Of a DNA stretch of 64,000 nucleotides, positions 35,224 through 44,350 are shown in pieces (positions within the stretch are counted from its first letter, which is position 1; each line of letters starts with the position of its first letter). The notes under the pieces were generated by a model. That model had not been told where the DNA came from. It saw only the letters and a program-made list of their open reading frames with translations, and made no database searches. The position numbers were made by a program, and so were the translations under genes. Location: contig JAFXQK010000023.1 in assembly GCA_017527205.1 (NCBI GenBank), positions 20,449 through 84,448 on the forward strand, in the 5' to 3' direction. The DNA is from Lachnospiraceae bacterium. GTDB lineage: Bacteria; Bacillota; Clostridia; Lachnospirales; Lachnospiraceae.

Positions 35224-36322
35224 AAAAGGTGTCGATAAGAACTCTCTTCCCTCTTTCCTTGCGATAGAGCTTAATCCATCCGCGTCCGGTTCCCCCATTC
35301 CATAGACGCTGATGAACCCTGCTGCCGTCAGGAGCCTCATAATTGACAAACAGCATGTCCTTTCTGTCACAATGCACGTTCGTCTGCATACAAAAGTTCC
35401 AATTCTCCTGCTCCACGTGCCAGATGATCTTTTCCTCCGTCTCCTTGCAGTGGAATTTTGTCTTTGCGCCCGTCCAGAATTTTGAAAAATTAAACTCGAT
35501 GGGCTTTCCCTCAAGATACAAGGCTCCTAATAAGATTCTGTCGAGCCCGATCCCAAAAACCCGCGGCCTGCCGCCGCCAATGTCAAAGACCGTGTTCTTA
35601 AAGCGTTTCCCGTCCCTCTTTCTTACAATGTCATTGGAAGAGAGCCATATCCAGGGGGTCGTAAAGTTGGATCCCCAGTTTTTATCCGCATAACCGTAGC
35701 AGGTCTCTGGCTTGACGTCATATATCTCGCCGTCAAGAATCACCTCGCCGTCATAGGCCGTCTTCATGCCCTCCGCATGCCAATACATCTCAAATGCATT
35801 TAACCTTCTCATCAGCTCGCCGGCGCCATAGCCAACATTGAATGCGATCTGCTTTTTTACCTTGAGGTTCCACTGCATCTCACCTGCCTGACAGAGCCAT
35901 TCTGGGTGTTCCTTCGCCTCTTCTTCCGTCACCTTAACGCTTCCTCGGATCAGGGTTTCCGACGCTCTGCAGTCTCCCGCCCAGAGTCTGTAGGATTTCG
36001 TACCATAAACGCTCACGTCCTCCCAGCCAAAGAAGCGGTGAAGCTGCCTTGCATCCTCTCCCCAGCAGCCAGCCTTTACCATCAGATAGGACGGCCACCA
36101 TTCATTCTTTAAGCACTCCGGATCCTGTCCATAGATTGGCTCTGCCTGTCCTAATGCGGGATTGCAGAGAAAATACTCCACGAAAAATGCCTTTTCCTCT
36201 CCCGTGTTTCGATTGATTCCCGTAAAGGAATGCCACCACCAGTCATATCCCTTCCACGCAAGCTTCCCCCAAAGCTGACATGCGTTTCTTTCCGTATCCT
36301 TTTGATTAAAGCTTCCCATCAT
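35189..36322 (-). CDS. Tocopherol cyclase/DUF2804-like protein
   Basis: A 377-aa protein without signal peptide. Segments WWWHSFTGINRNTGEEKAFF, PSYLMVKAG, and YGYADKNWGSNFTTPWIWL match the two-barrel lipocalin-like fold of the tocopherol-cyclase/DUF2804 group; the GYxxKNWG motif is characteristic. The biochemical role of bacterial members is unknown; a hydrophobic ligand is likely. The start overlaps the surface protein stop by four bases (ATGA). The stop codon lies within the 42-bp duplicated segment, so the original C-terminus may have been about 20 residues longer. Confidence 0.7.
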   Translation of the reverse strand: MMGSFNQKDTERNACQLWGKLAWKGYDWWWHSFTGINRNTGEEKAFFVEYFLCNPALGQAEPIYGQDPECLKNEWWPSYLMVKAGCWGEDARQLHRFFGWEDVSVYGTKSYRLWAGDCRASETLIRGSVKVTEEEAKEHPEWLCQAGEMQWNLKVKKQIAFNVGYGAGELMRRLNAFEMYWHAEGMKTAYDGEVILDGEIYDVKPETCYGYADKNWGSNFTTPWIWLSSNDIVRKRDGKRFKNTVFDIGGGRPRVFGIGLDRILLGALYLEGKPIEFNFSKFWTGAKTKFHCKETEEKIIWHVEQENWNFCMQTNVHCDRKDMLFVNYEAPDGSRVHQRLWNGGTGRGWIKLYRKERGKRVLIDTFLIGHVGCEYGE

Positions 36323-37812
36323 TCTTCCTCCGCCTTGCCCTTTTTACAAATCAACCATACAATGAGACATGCCGCTCCTACAATGCAGATACTAACTAAA
36401 ATCACAAAGCCCTTGTTGGTTCCAAAGGGATCTGCAGGGGCAAGCTCAGCTGTATCCTGCGTTTCTGCTTCCGTAGGAGCCGGACTGTTTTCGACCGTTT
36501 CCACCCGCTCTGAACTTGGCTCCTCGGGCTCTGGCGGCAAAATGGGAATCGCCTCCTCCGTCTCTGCACCGCAGTCCCTACAAACGCCGTGCTTAAGGCC
36601 TTCCTCCTCCGTCGTTGCCTCTTTTACGACCGTCCATTCATAGTCATGCGCCTTCAGCGTATAATGATCCGTCTCCTCATAGCCGCAGGTCTCGCAGACA
36701 TATTTCACGTAACCAAATTCGCACCCAGGCGCAATTACTTCCTCTCGCAGCGCCGGATTTTCGCAGGCGTGCGGCATCAAATCAATGTCATAGGTATACA
36801 CCTCATCCCGCACGAAATCGTCCTTATTTCGGCCGTTTTCAAAATCCCAGTTCATAATCTCGCCAATGAAGCCATTACAATAGGCACGGCGATTCTTATT
36901 ATCCTCATAGAAGGTAATCTTTCCGGAAACATAGTTATCCGTGATGGATCCACGATATTTTTTCCCCTTGGGATAAAACATATACATGCCGACTAGTCCG
37001 CCATCATGTACATAGCCATGATCCGAATCAAAGCCACGAATCGCAATTTGGTTTCTATGCATGTCGGGATATCCCGCCGCACAGACGCCGCCCATAAACT
37101 GCTCATCCTTCGTGGTGGCATCCGTGTCAATGCAAACCAGTGTCACGTCCGTGCTGCAATCGTTGATTTCTCCACAGCCGTATCCGATGATGCCGCCCAC
37201 GCCAAACATTCTGTCATGCGCCCGAAGCTGCAGCATTCCCTGCACGCTACAATTTTCGATGGTCGCATTCTCCATGTATCCCGCAAGGGAACCGATAAAG
37301 CAAGGCAAATCCGTCTCCACGTCGATTCTCAGATTCACAAGATTCAGATTGGAAATGCTGCCTTCACTCAGTTCATCAAAGAGACCTGCAAAATAGGTGT
37401 CATAAACCTTCATGTTTCCGTCAAAGGTCTCTCTTACGGCCTCGCCCGTTTCCCCAATCGTCAGATTCAAAAGGGAAAAGCCCGCGCCATCCAGCGTTCC
37501 ATGAAAGGCAAAGGGCTTCCATTCCACGCCCTCCATCTGTATGTCCGCTGCCAGAACATAGCATCCATAGGGATCCTCTGCCATCGCCAACAGACCTTCT
37601 GCGTCCTCAATGACCGTCATCTCCTGCCTCGTTGCAATCAGCAGCGGAGCATCTGATTCCCCAGACATTTCTGACGCCCCTACCGGCATAGTCGTCATAC
37701 AGAATATTCCCATCATCCCTGCCAAGACAATTGCGAGCCGCTGCCATCGCACATTGGCACTTTTCCTTTTTGCATTCGTTCCTGCTTTCGTTGCTCCCTT
37801 AATCAATTCCAC
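36319..37812 (-). CDS. Surface protein with GLUG-like region and C-terminal membrane anchor
   Basis: A 497-aa protein. It has a signal peptide (hydrophobic LAIVLAGMMGIFCMTTMPVGA, cleavage near residue 46), beta-helix-like repeats about 65-320 (FHGTLDGAGFSLLNLTIGE, FIGSLAGYMENATIENCSV, GGIIGYGCGEINDCS), then a small Cys-rich domain (CEFGYVKYVCETCGYEET and VCRDCGAETEE) typical of Lachnospiraceae surface proteins. A Pro/Glu/Thr-rich spacer leads to a C-terminal membrane helix (about 468-488) and a KKGKAEEE tail; there is no LPxTG. The start is GTG at 37812 with AAGAAGGA close upstream, so the exact start is uncertain. It is probably the first of a unit with the tocopherol-cyclase-like and kinase genes. 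Confidence 0.78.
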   Translation of the reverse strand: MELIKGATKAGTNAKRKSANVRWQRLAIVLAGMMGIFCMTTMPVGASEMSGESDAPLLIATRQEMTVIEDAEGLLAMAEDPYGCYVLAADIQMEGVEWKPFAFHGTLDGAGFSLLNLTIGETGEAVRETFDGNMKVYDTYFAGLFDELSEGSISNLNLVNLRIDVETDLPCFIGSLAGYMENATIENCSVQGMLQLRAHDRMFGVGGIIGYGCGEINDCSTDVTLVCIDTDATTKDEQFMGGVCAAGYPDMHRNQIAIRGFDSDHGYVHDGGLVGMYMFYPKGKKYRGSITDNYVSGKITFYEDNKNRRAYCNGFIGEIMNWDFENGRNKDDFVRDEVYTYDIDLMPHACENPALREEVIAPGCEFGYVKYVCETCGYEETDHYTLKAHDYEWTVVKEATTEEEGLKHGVCRDCGAETEEAIPILPPEPEEPSSERVETVENSPAPTEAETQDTAELAPADPFGTNKGFVILVSICIVGAACLIVWLICKKGKAEEE

Positions 37813-37824
37813 TTCCTTCTTTCT

Positions 37825-37893
37825 GCCAGAATCGCTTCGCGATATTTTATGCTGATTTCGCTTTTCATCGCTTCACGATGTTTTTATGCTGAT
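37825..37893 (-). repeat. Short direct repeat between dinB and the surface protein gene
   Basis: Two copies of a unit of about 37 bp, read on the plus strand as TCGCTTC-rCGATrTTTT-ATGCTGATTTC, lie side by side. Each contains the small inverted repeat ATCGC/GCGAT. A matching ATCGCTTCGCGATGTTTTAT occurs at the end of tcdA (about 49960-49979). Confidence 0.6.
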
Positions 37894-37905
37894 TTCATGC
37901 TTCCC

Positions 37906-39186
37906 TTATTTTTCATCCTCGGAATGCGTTTCATCAAGCTGCGCCTTGTATTTTCTCCCGATGCGTCCGGAGTCCGTTGCCCCGGCGCGATACACGGCGC
38001 TCATGCCAAATTTCCCGCGGATCTGATCCATGGCGGCATCCAGCTTTCTTGCCCTTTCATGCTTTTCATCCCGAAACAGGGATACCTGCTCGTACTCTTC
38101 CTTCGTTACGTCCGAAAGCGCGATCCCAAGAAGTCTTAAGGGCTCGCCGCGCCACAGCTCCTGAAACAGGGAAACGGCCGTCTCATAAATTTCATCCGTC
38201 ACGTCCGTGGGTGCCTCCAGCTTTCGCTGTCTGGATTTATTCGTAAACCGCGAGGACGGCGTATTGCCACTCGCGTTCCTTAACTTACTTAAGCGAATGT
38301 CCACGGCAACGCAATTCGCCTTCGCGCCGTCTGCCCGCATCCGCCTTGCGACATTGTCAGCCAGCGCCAAAAGCACGTGCCTTGCCTGCTCCAGGCTGGT
38401 TACGTCCTCTTCAAGCGTCGTGGAAATGCTGTACCCCTTGGCATCCTCGCGTTCCTCCGATACGGGAGATTCATCAATTCCATTGGCGGATTCCCATGCC
38501 GCCAGACCACCCTTTTCTCCCAAGATCTGCTGAAGCTTTTCGACCGGCGTGTTTGCCAGGGCTCCGATGGTCATGATTCCTTCCTCCTGAAGCCTTGCCG
38601 CGGACGTCTTGCCAACAAAAAGAAGATCGCCAACGGGAAGCGGCCACATTTTCTCCGGGACCTCCTTCGGAAAAAGCGTATGCACCTTGTCAGGCTTTTC
38701 AAAATCGCTTGCCATCTTTGCGAGAAGCTTGTTGGAGCTGATCCCGACATTTACGGTAAAGCCCAGGCTGTCCCGAATCTCGTCCTTGATCTGACGTGCC
38801 AGGGCAATGGGATCCGGATAAATCAAAGAGGTCCCCGTCATGTCGAGAAAGCATTCATCCACGGAAAACTTTTGCATGACGGGCGCATACTTTCTGCAAA
38901 TTGCCATAAAGGCCCTGGAATTTCTTTCATAAAGGCCAAAGCTCGGCGGAACCAAAACAAGTCCGGGACACTTTTGCAATGCCATGGAAACAGGTTCTCC
39001 CGTGGTCACGCCATATTTCTTCGCGGGGATAGATTTTGCCAAAATGATCCCCGTTCTTTTGTTTGGATCACCGCCAACCGCAGAGGGAATCAGGCGCAGA
39101 TCCTCCCCACCCTCGGAAAGCCTTTTGACGGATTCCCAGGAAAGATATGCACTGTTGACGTCCACGTGAAAAATCAGTCGCTCCAT
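37906..39186 (-). CDS. dinB: DNA polymerase IV (Y-family translesion polymerase)
   Basis: A 426-aa polymerase. The metal ligands are Asp8 in FHVDVNSAYLSW and the Asp-Glu pair in KFSVDECFLDMT; SIPAKKYGVTTGEP and TVNVGISSNKLLAKMASDFEKP are Y-family signatures, and the helix-hairpin-helix thumb and little finger follow. EQVSLF near residue 366 is a beta-clamp-binding motif. It bypasses damaged bases and causes errors when replication stalls. The start at 39186 overlaps the end of the AraC gene by 13 bases, so expression may be coupled to that regulator, which is unusual for dinB. No LexA box was seen immediately upstream, consistent with cotranscription. Confidence 0.95.
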   Translation of the reverse strand: MERLIFHVDVNSAYLSWESVKRLSEGGEDLRLIPSAVGGDPNKRTGIILAKSIPAKKYGVTTGEPVSMALQKCPGLVLVPPSFGLYERNSRAFMAICRKYAPVMQKFSVDECFLDMTGTSLIYPDPIALARQIKDEIRDSLGFTVNVGISSNKLLAKMASDFEKPDKVHTLFPKEVPEKMWPLPVGDLLFVGKTSAARLQEEGIMTIGALANTPVEKLQQILGEKGGLAAWESANGIDESPVSEEREDAKGYSISTTLEEDVTSLEQARHVLLALADNVARRMRADGAKANCVAVDIRLSKLRNASGNTPSSRFTNKSRQRKLEAPTDVTDEIYETAVSLFQELWRGEPLRLLGIALSDVTKEEYEQVSLFRDEKHERARKLDAAMDQIRGKFGMSAVYRAGATDSGRIGRKYKAQLDETHSEDEK

Positions 39187-40094
39187 TGTTTTCTCCCCTG
39201 CCTTCCGCTGGCACGATATTCCTTTGGCGAGGAACCCATCTGCCTGCGAAAGACGCGATTGAAATAACTGATATTGTCATAACCGCAATCCGCTGCAATT
39301 TTCGTGATCTTATCGTCCGAAGTAATCAGCCGCTCCGCTGCCTTTATAATCCGAATGCGATTCAGATAGGCAAAGGGCGCATAGCCAGTGATTGCCTTAA
39401 ACCGATGGCAGAAATGACTCTCACTATAGCCAGAGCTCTCCACGAGCTCCGACAAAGTCATTCCTTCATCATAATGCAGCATGAGATAATCAATTCCCTT
39501 TTGCACTCCCTCCCTCGCCGCATCGACCCTATTATTATAACGCATCTGATCCGAAACTGCATTAAATATTTCCTGCAGGCTGATCATCAGCTCACCCAGA
39601 AGCCTCATCTCATAACTTTGAATGGGACGGTTCAAATATTCCTTAAAATGGGAAAGACGCTCCAGGCTTTCCGCATCCTCCGCTTTTTCCCTCCGAAAGA
39701 TGGTAATGGCATCCATGCGGTTTTTTAGGAGCAAATTGACATAAAGATTCCCCTCGCCGCCAAGATATCCTGACATCCAGTCCAGCGAAAAAACCAGAGC
39801 GTCATAGCTGCAGGGCATGCCAGGTGCCTTATCCGCATGATGCGTCAGATTGGGGGGCACAAAGACTGCGTCCCCGCCATGTAGCGTGATAACCTGATCC
39901 TCCACAAAAAAGCGCAGTTCACCTTCCGCCAGGCAAAAGAATTCTGCCTCGGGGTGGCAATGTACGTACAAAGCGTTTGTATTGTCCCCATCCACAAAGG
40001 TATGATGAATGGAAAAGGGCCTTGCCGCCGTCTCGTGACTTACGTTTTCTAAATTCTGTTTGGTTTCAAAATTGATTGTTTTGTTTCTTTTCAT
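39174..40094 (-). CDS. AraC-family regulator
   Basis: About 306 aa. A cupin domain (LYVHCHPEAEFFCLAEGELRF, in pieces; GDAVFVPPNLTHHADK) senses a sugar, and the C-terminal AraC domain has two helix-turn-helices (LSELVESSGYSESHFCHRFK, ITKIAADCGYDNISYFNRVFRR). It is divergent from GH31, which it probably activates. The frame is open 12 codons further, to a TTG at 40130, but those codons coincide with a likely promoter whose start point is the A of ATG 40094. The mRNA may therefore be leaderless. Its 3' end overlaps dinB. Confidence 0.85.
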   Translation of the reverse strand: MKRNKTINFETKQNLENVSHETAARPFSIHHTFVDGDNTNALYVHCHPEAEFFCLAEGELRFFVEDQVITLHGGDAVFVPPNLTHHADKAPGMPCSYDALVFSLDWMSGYLGGEGNLYVNLLLKNRMDAITIFRREKAEDAESLERLSHFKEYLNRPIQSYEMRLLGELMISLQEIFNAVSDQMRYNNRVDAAREGVQKGIDYLMLHYDEGMTLSELVESSGYSESHFCHRFKAITGYAPFAYLNRIRIIKAAERLITSDDKITKIAADCGYDNISYFNRVFRRQMGSSPKEYRASGRQGRKQWSD

Positions 40095-40100
40095 AGCAAA

Positions 40101-40130
40101 ATAGTACAATATTTTCATAACATCCGTCAA
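40101..40130 (-). promoter_or_regulatory. Probable promoter of the AraC gene
   Basis: On the minus strand TTGACG (40125-40130) and TACTAT (40101-40106) are separated by 18 bases. Six bases follow the -10 before ATG at 40094, so transcription would start at the initiation codon. Confidence 0.5.
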
Positions 40131-40233
40131 GTTTTTTCATGGTTTTTGCAATATCATGTCAGTAACAGATACTTCGGATGAACCGCTTCATCCGAAAAAC
40201 ATAGCGTCACAGCAAGTATTCTTGGAGGTATTT

Positions 40234-42207
40234 ATGGGAAAACTGATTCTGGAAGAAAAGAGACTGATTTATCAGAGAAAGGACGAACTGACCATCATAG
40301 AGCCGTATGGCGCAAATTGCCTGCGCACGCGCATTACGCGTAATGCCAAGGTATCCGAAGAGCTTTGGACGGTGCAGGCACCCGCAACGGAGGATGCATG
40401 CATTGTCTCCGGAGACGATAAGGTTGCCACCATTCAAAACGGCATCATAAGCGCGACCTTTGACACAAGGCGCCCCTGGTTCGGCGGCATGCTCACCTAT
40501 TACCGATATGGAAAGCCCATTTTGCATGAAAAATGCGAGGGTGACTATACCAATAAATTCCAGCACGTAGAAGGCGATAACTATCGAATTCAGGTTCTTT
40601 TTGACGCGAATGAGGGCGAGCATTTTTATGGCATGGGGCAGGAGCTCGTAGATGTCTTCGACCGCAAGGGAAGCACGAGTCAGATCATCCATTATAACAC
40701 CAAATCAACCCTTCCCGTCCTGTTTTCCTCGCTTGGCTACGGATTCTTTTGGAATAATCCTGCGCCCGGACGCTGTGAAACCACAAGGAATCACACCATG
40801 TTCGTGGCAGACAGTGCCTATCAGGCGGATTATTTTATCTATGCCGGAGATGCGCCTGCAGACGTCATGAAGCTCTACTGTGACCTGACGGGGTATGCGC
40901 CGAAATTCCCTCGTTTTGCGGCAGGCTTTTGGCAGTGTAAGCTTCGTTATGAAAGTCAAAAGGAGCTCCTCTCCGTGGCAAGGGAGTACAAAAGACGCGG
41001 CATTCCCATCGATGCCATTGTCATTGACTTCTTCCACTGGACGGAGCAGGGCGAATGGAAATTTGATCCGAAATATTGGCCAGATCCCAAGGCCATGGTA
41101 GATGAGCTAAAGGAAATGGGAATCGAGCTTGTCGTTTCGATCTGGCCAACGATCAATCCTAAAAGCGAGAACTACCATGAAATGAGTGAGGGAAACCTGC
41201 TGGTCCGCACGGAAAACGGGCAGTACGGAACCTTTGATTTCTATGGACAGCAGACCTTTATTGACGCCATGAATCCTGATACAAGGCGCTTTGTCTGGGA
41301 AAAGGTCAAGGAAAACTATTATCGCTATGGCATTAAAACCTTCTGGCTGGATGAGGCCGAGCCTGAAGTACATCCCCAGCAGCCCGCACATCTGCATTAC
41401 TACCTTGGCAATGGTGCGCAGGTGGCACAGCTCTACCCCTACTACTATTCCAAAACCTTTTATGACGGCCTAACTGCGGAGGGAGAACAGCCCGTATCCC
41501 TGACCAGGGCTGCCTATCCCGGAAGTCAGAAATTCGGCGCCATTGTTTGGAACGGCGACATTCCTTCGACCTTCGAGGCGCTAAAAATGAGCATCAAGAG
41601 TGGTCTTTCCATGGGAATGTGCGGCATCCCATGGTGGAATTCCGACATTGGCGGCTTCCATTCCGGTGACATCGAAAGTCCCTATTTCCGCGAGCTGATT
41701 GTCCGCTGGTTCCAGTTTGGGCTTTTCTGTCCCGTCATGCGTCTGCACGGCGTTCGCATCAGGCAGTCCAATTATGAATTCAAGAATCCTGGGATCATTG
41801 AGCCGAGCGGCGGTGCCAACGAAATCTGGTGCTTTGGCGAGGAGAACTATCCCATTTTAAAGAATCTCATCGAGATCAGAGATCGCTTAAAGGACTATAT
41901 CTGTAAGCACATGGATGAGGCCTCCAAAACCGGCGCACCGATCATGCGACCCATGTTCTGGGAATATCCTTCGGACCCAAAATGCTACGAGCTGGAGGAT
42001 CAGTATTTCTTTGGAAAGGACCTCCTCTTTGCTCCCATGTATCAGCAGGGACAGACGGAGCGCGAGGTTTACCTTCCGGAAGGAACTTGGGTTCATGTTT
42101 TGACAAAAGAGAAATTCTCCGGCGGACAAACTGTTTTGTGTCATGCACAGATCCATGAATTTCTCGCCTTTGCCAGGGAAGGCAGTGAGGTTCTCTCCTG
42201 TTTTTAA
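40234..42207 (+). CDS. GH31 alpha-glycosidase (alpha-xylosidase/alpha-glucosidase type)
   Basis: A 657-aa enzyme. The beta-sandwich N-terminus is followed by the (beta/alpha)8 barrel with nucleophile Asp in FWLDEAEPE (about 372) and acid/base Asp in WNGDIPSTFE (about 441). WWNSDIGGFHSGD and MRLHGVR are also GH31 signatures. It lacks a signal peptide, so it works on imported oligosaccharides. The closest type by feel is the YicI-like alpha-xylosidase that removes xylose from xyloglucan fragments, but alpha-glucosidase activity is possible. GGAGG five bases before ATG 40234 fixes the start, since the frame is open 26 codons earlier. It is divergent from an AraC regulator and is followed by a strong terminator. 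Confidence 0.92.
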   Translation: MGKLILEEKRLIYQRKDELTIIEPYGANCLRTRITRNAKVSEELWTVQAPATEDACIVSGDDKVATIQNGIISATFDTRRPWFGGMLTYYRYGKPILHEKCEGDYTNKFQHVEGDNYRIQVLFDANEGEHFYGMGQELVDVFDRKGSTSQIIHYNTKSTLPVLFSSLGYGFFWNNPAPGRCETTRNHTMFVADSAYQADYFIYAGDAPADVMKLYCDLTGYAPKFPRFAAGFWQCKLRYESQKELLSVAREYKRRGIPIDAIVIDFFHWTEQGEWKFDPKYWPDPKAMVDELKEMGIELVVSIWPTINPKSENYHEMSEGNLLVRTENGQYGTFDFYGQQTFIDAMNPDTRRFVWEKVKENYYRYGIKTFWLDEAEPEVHPQQPAHLHYYLGNGAQVAQLYPYYYSKTFYDGLTAEGEQPVSLTRAAYPGSQKFGAIVWNGDIPSTFEALKMSIKSGLSMGMCGIPWWNSDIGGFHSGDIESPYFRELIVRWFQFGLFCPVMRLHGVRIRQSNYEFKNPGIIEPSGGANEIWCFGEENYPILKNLIEIRDRLKDYICKHMDEASKTGAPIMRPMFWEYPSDPKCYELEDQYFFGKDLLFAPMYQQGQTEREVYLPEGTWVHVLTKEKFSGGQTVLCHAQIHEFLAFAREGSEVLSCF

Positions 42208-42230
42208 TTTGGAGCCATATAGATAACATA

Positions 42231-42275
42231 AGAGCGGGAAAAGCAAAGGATCCTTCCTTTGACTTCTCCCGCTCT
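42231..42275. terminator. Bidirectional terminator after GH31
   Basis: AGAGCGGGA/TCCCGCTCT pairs at 42231-42239 and 42267-42275, with an inner CAAAGG/CCTTTG stem. It separates the GH31 gene from the converging YcxB-like gene. Confidence 0.75.
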
Positions 42276-42292
42276 CATAAATTTTTCCCAAC

Positions 42293-42829
42293 TTATTCGA
42301 TCACCTGAACCAGGATCTGATTCTCCTTGAGAAAGCTCTTAAGCTCCTCCAAATACTTTTTCTCAACGCTAAATATCATACCCGTGATGTCCTTTGGCAT
42401 CATGTAAATCATCTCCTGGAACACGCGAATAAATGCGACGTTTTCCCAGGAAGACTGATAGCGTCTATTTCCCACAACCTCATAATCGATGCCCTTCTCA
42501 TCCAAATTCATAATCACGTGCTCATCGCCACGTGACAAGAAGGTACGGTAGGTTTTGCGAACGCCACTATAAAACACGGCAAGAAAAATCACGGCAACGA
42601 TGGTAATGAGCGTGCCTGTCAGCGTTAATGCATCCCTGTCTCCCCTGATCAGGAAATACGAGAAAAATAGCAATCCTAAAGCACAAAAAATTGCCCCCCT
42701 ACGGCAAAACCGAAAAATGCTGGATATCTTTTTCGTTGGGTTTTTGATCAGTTGCCTGGCATTCATTATTACAGTCGTGATTTCCTTTGCTTCGGCCTCT
42801 GTCAAACTCCTATTTGTCTCAATGATCAT
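42293..42829 (-). CDS. YcxB-like membrane protein
   Basis: About 178 aa with two adjacent transmembrane helices (about 45-62 and 70-88) followed by a soluble domain with IDYEVVGNRRYQSSWENVAFI and FQEMIYMMPKDI, the pattern of YcxB-like C-terminal domains. Its function is unknown. The ATG at 42829 has GGAGGGG seven bases upstream. It overlaps the end of the DNA methyltransferase gene by 11 bases, so the two are translationally coupled, although no functional link is known. Confidence 0.75.
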   Translation of the reverse strand: MIIETNRSLTEAEAKEITTVIMNARQLIKNPTKKISSIFRFCRRGAIFCALGLLFFSYFLIRGDRDALTLTGTLITIVAVIFLAVFYSGVRKTYRTFLSRGDEHVIMNLDEKGIDYEVVGNRRYQSSWENVAFIRVFQEMIYMMPKDITGMIFSVEKKYLEELKSFLKENQILVQVIE

Positions 42830-43811
42830 GCTTTTCCCCTCCATGCTTTCTTTTCTGCTCTGACCAAGAATTTCTCTCCCAGAACACCCCATCCTGATAC
42901 CCTTGAATGGAGGCATCCGTCTCTGCCATCTCCAGGCGCTTTAATGCCCATGCGCAATATAATTCATTCTGCTCAATCGTCACGAAATGCCGCCCCAGCT
43001 TTTTTGCAGTGACCGCCGTCGTACCTGAACCGCCGAAGGGATCCAAAACGACGTCACCCTCGCTTGAACTTGCCAAAATCAGCTTTGCCATGAGCTTTTC
43101 CGGCTTTTGCGTGGGATGCGCCGTGTTCTCCGGCATAGACCAATAGGGAATCGAAATGTCATCCCAAAAATTGGATGGGCAGGTATTTCGATAATTGCCC
43201 TCCTCCGTCTCCTCCCAGTCCTTTGGGACACCCTCTACCTTATAGGGAGCAATGACCTTTCTGCGAACCTTTACGGCATCTAAATGAAAGGTATAGACAT
43301 TGGAAACCGTTGCGAACCAAATGTCCTCCATGCCATTTTTCCAGTTTGCCTTTGCCCCGCGCCCCTTTTCCCGCTGCCAGGTAATGCGATTTCGCACCTT
43401 CAAAAGCTCGCATAGAACCTCACCAATGATCAGGGAGCTCTTCCAGTCACAGCAGACATAGACGGATGCGGTAGGCTTTAAGAGTGGCAATACTTTTTCC
43501 AGCCATTCCTTCGTATAAGCCCTGTATGCCTCATGGCTTTCTGCCTTAAATTTATTGCCATGATAATCCTTCTCCAGATTGTAGGGCGGATCCACAATTA
43601 AAAGGTCTGCGAAGCCTTGAGGGAGTTCTTCCATGACCTTGAAGCTGTCCCCTAAGATCACCTGATCCAAGATTTCCTCATATGCCCCAACCTTTTGATT
43701 TCGTCGCCGAATCTTCTTACGATAGTCAGCACCTTCCTTACTCTCCAGCGGAAAATCGATGGTTTTATTTCTCAGCGCCTTTCCCTTCTCTGCCTTCATG
43801 TTCTGCTTCAT
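42819..43811 (-). CDS. Beta-class DNA methyltransferase (N6-adenine or N4-cytosine), orphan
   Basis: About 330 aa. The catalytic motif is DPPYNLEKDYHGN (motif IV, about residue 72) and the SAM-binding motif I DPFGGSGTTAVTAKKLGRH lies late (about 257), so the order IV...I marks the beta class. HPTQKPEKLMAKLI is typical. No restriction endonuclease gene or specificity subunit is adjacent, so it may be a solitary regulatory methylase like CcrM, or a relic of a restriction system. The start is uncertain: ATG at 43811 or 43799, or GTG at 43850 with AGGA six bases upstream. An inverted repeat at 43901-43918 lies between this gene and the divergent DUF3892 gene. Confidence 0.88.
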   Translation of the reverse strand: MKQNMKAEKGKALRNKTIDFPLESKEGADYRKKIRRRNQKVGAYEEILDQVILGDSFKVMEELPQGFADLLIVDPPYNLEKDYHGNKFKAESHEAYRAYTKEWLEKVLPLLKPTASVYVCCDWKSSLIIGEVLCELLKVRNRITWQREKGRGAKANWKNGMEDIWFATVSNVYTFHLDAVKVRRKVIAPYKVEGVPKDWEETEEGNYRNTCPSNFWDDISIPYWSMPENTAHPTQKPEKLMAKLILASSSEGDVVLDPFGGSGTTAVTAKKLGRHFVTIEQNELYCAWALKRLEMAETDASIQGYQDGVFWERNSWSEQKRKHGGEKHDH

Positions 43812-43900
43812 CCTTCCCTGACTGATTTCCTGCGCGGCACAATCCGTCACGCCGTTCCTGCATAAATTTCTCAAAAAAAGGAAATCCTATCATTGGATTA

Positions 43901-43918
43901 TGAAACGACATTGTTTCA
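43901..43918. promoter_or_regulatory. Inverted repeat between divergent genes, possible operator
   Basis: TGAAAC (43901-43906) and GTTTCA (43913-43918) are separated by six bases. It is centred between the methyltransferase and DUF3892 starts and could bind a dimeric regulator. Confidence 0.35.
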
Positions 43919-43964
43919 AAACCTCAACAAATTTAGTATATCAAATTGAGAAAGAGGTGTCAAA

Positions 43965-44276
43965 ATGAAAGTAAATAGCAATAACCCTTCATCGGAATTA
44001 CCAAAGGCGGCCATGGACGAAATCCCCACACCGAACGAAGATGCGATGACCATTACCGGACTTGTAAAGGAAAGCGGCTCCATCACAGGCTATCGACTGT
44101 CCAATGATCAAATTGTCAGTCGCGAGGAAGGCATTCGCCTCGCCAGAAATGGCCAGATTCGCGGCGTAGGCATCGCACACAATGGAGATACGGAATATCT
44201 AAAATCCATTCCCGATGATACGGAGGACAATAATCTCAGCAATCTGCCGACCGTGCAGCAAAGCGACCTTGATTAA
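43965..44276 (+). CDS. DUF3892 domain protein
   Basis: A 103-aa protein. The segment ITGYRLSNDQIVSREEGIRL followed by ARNGQIRGVGIAHNGDTEYLKSIPD matches DUF3892, a small domain of unknown function. The N-terminus is polar and probably disordered, and the C-terminus is acidic. AGAGGTGT precedes the ATG. TTGTTT and TAGTAT, 17 bases apart, may be its promoter. It is a single gene ended by the terminator at 44316. Confidence 0.8.
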   Translation: MKVNSNNPSSELPKAAMDEIPTPNEDAMTITGLVKESGSITGYRLSNDQIVSREEGIRLARNGQIRGVGIAHNGDTEYLKSIPDDTEDNNLSNLPTVQQSDLD

Positions 44277-44315
44277 GGCAAACCCGCTAATCCCTGGTGC
44301 ACACGTCCCACTCAT

Positions 44316-44346
44316 AAAAGGACGCTCCTATACAGGCCGTCCTTTT
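44316..44346. terminator. Bidirectional terminator between DUF3892 and the EAL gene
   Basis: A 9-bp stem AAAAGGACG/CGTCCTTTT with a 13-base loop is followed on the plus strand by CTTTTTAC. Confidence 0.75.
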
Positions 44347-44350
44347 CTTT

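Noticed and set aside
38377..39267. Open frame on the plus strand opposite dinB
   Set aside because: It mirrors DinB codons, has no start signal and no recognisable domain.
43911..43940. Second promoter within the methyltransferase/DUF3892 gap for a small RNA
   Set aside because: The hexamers are weak and are explained by the DUF3892 gene just downstream.
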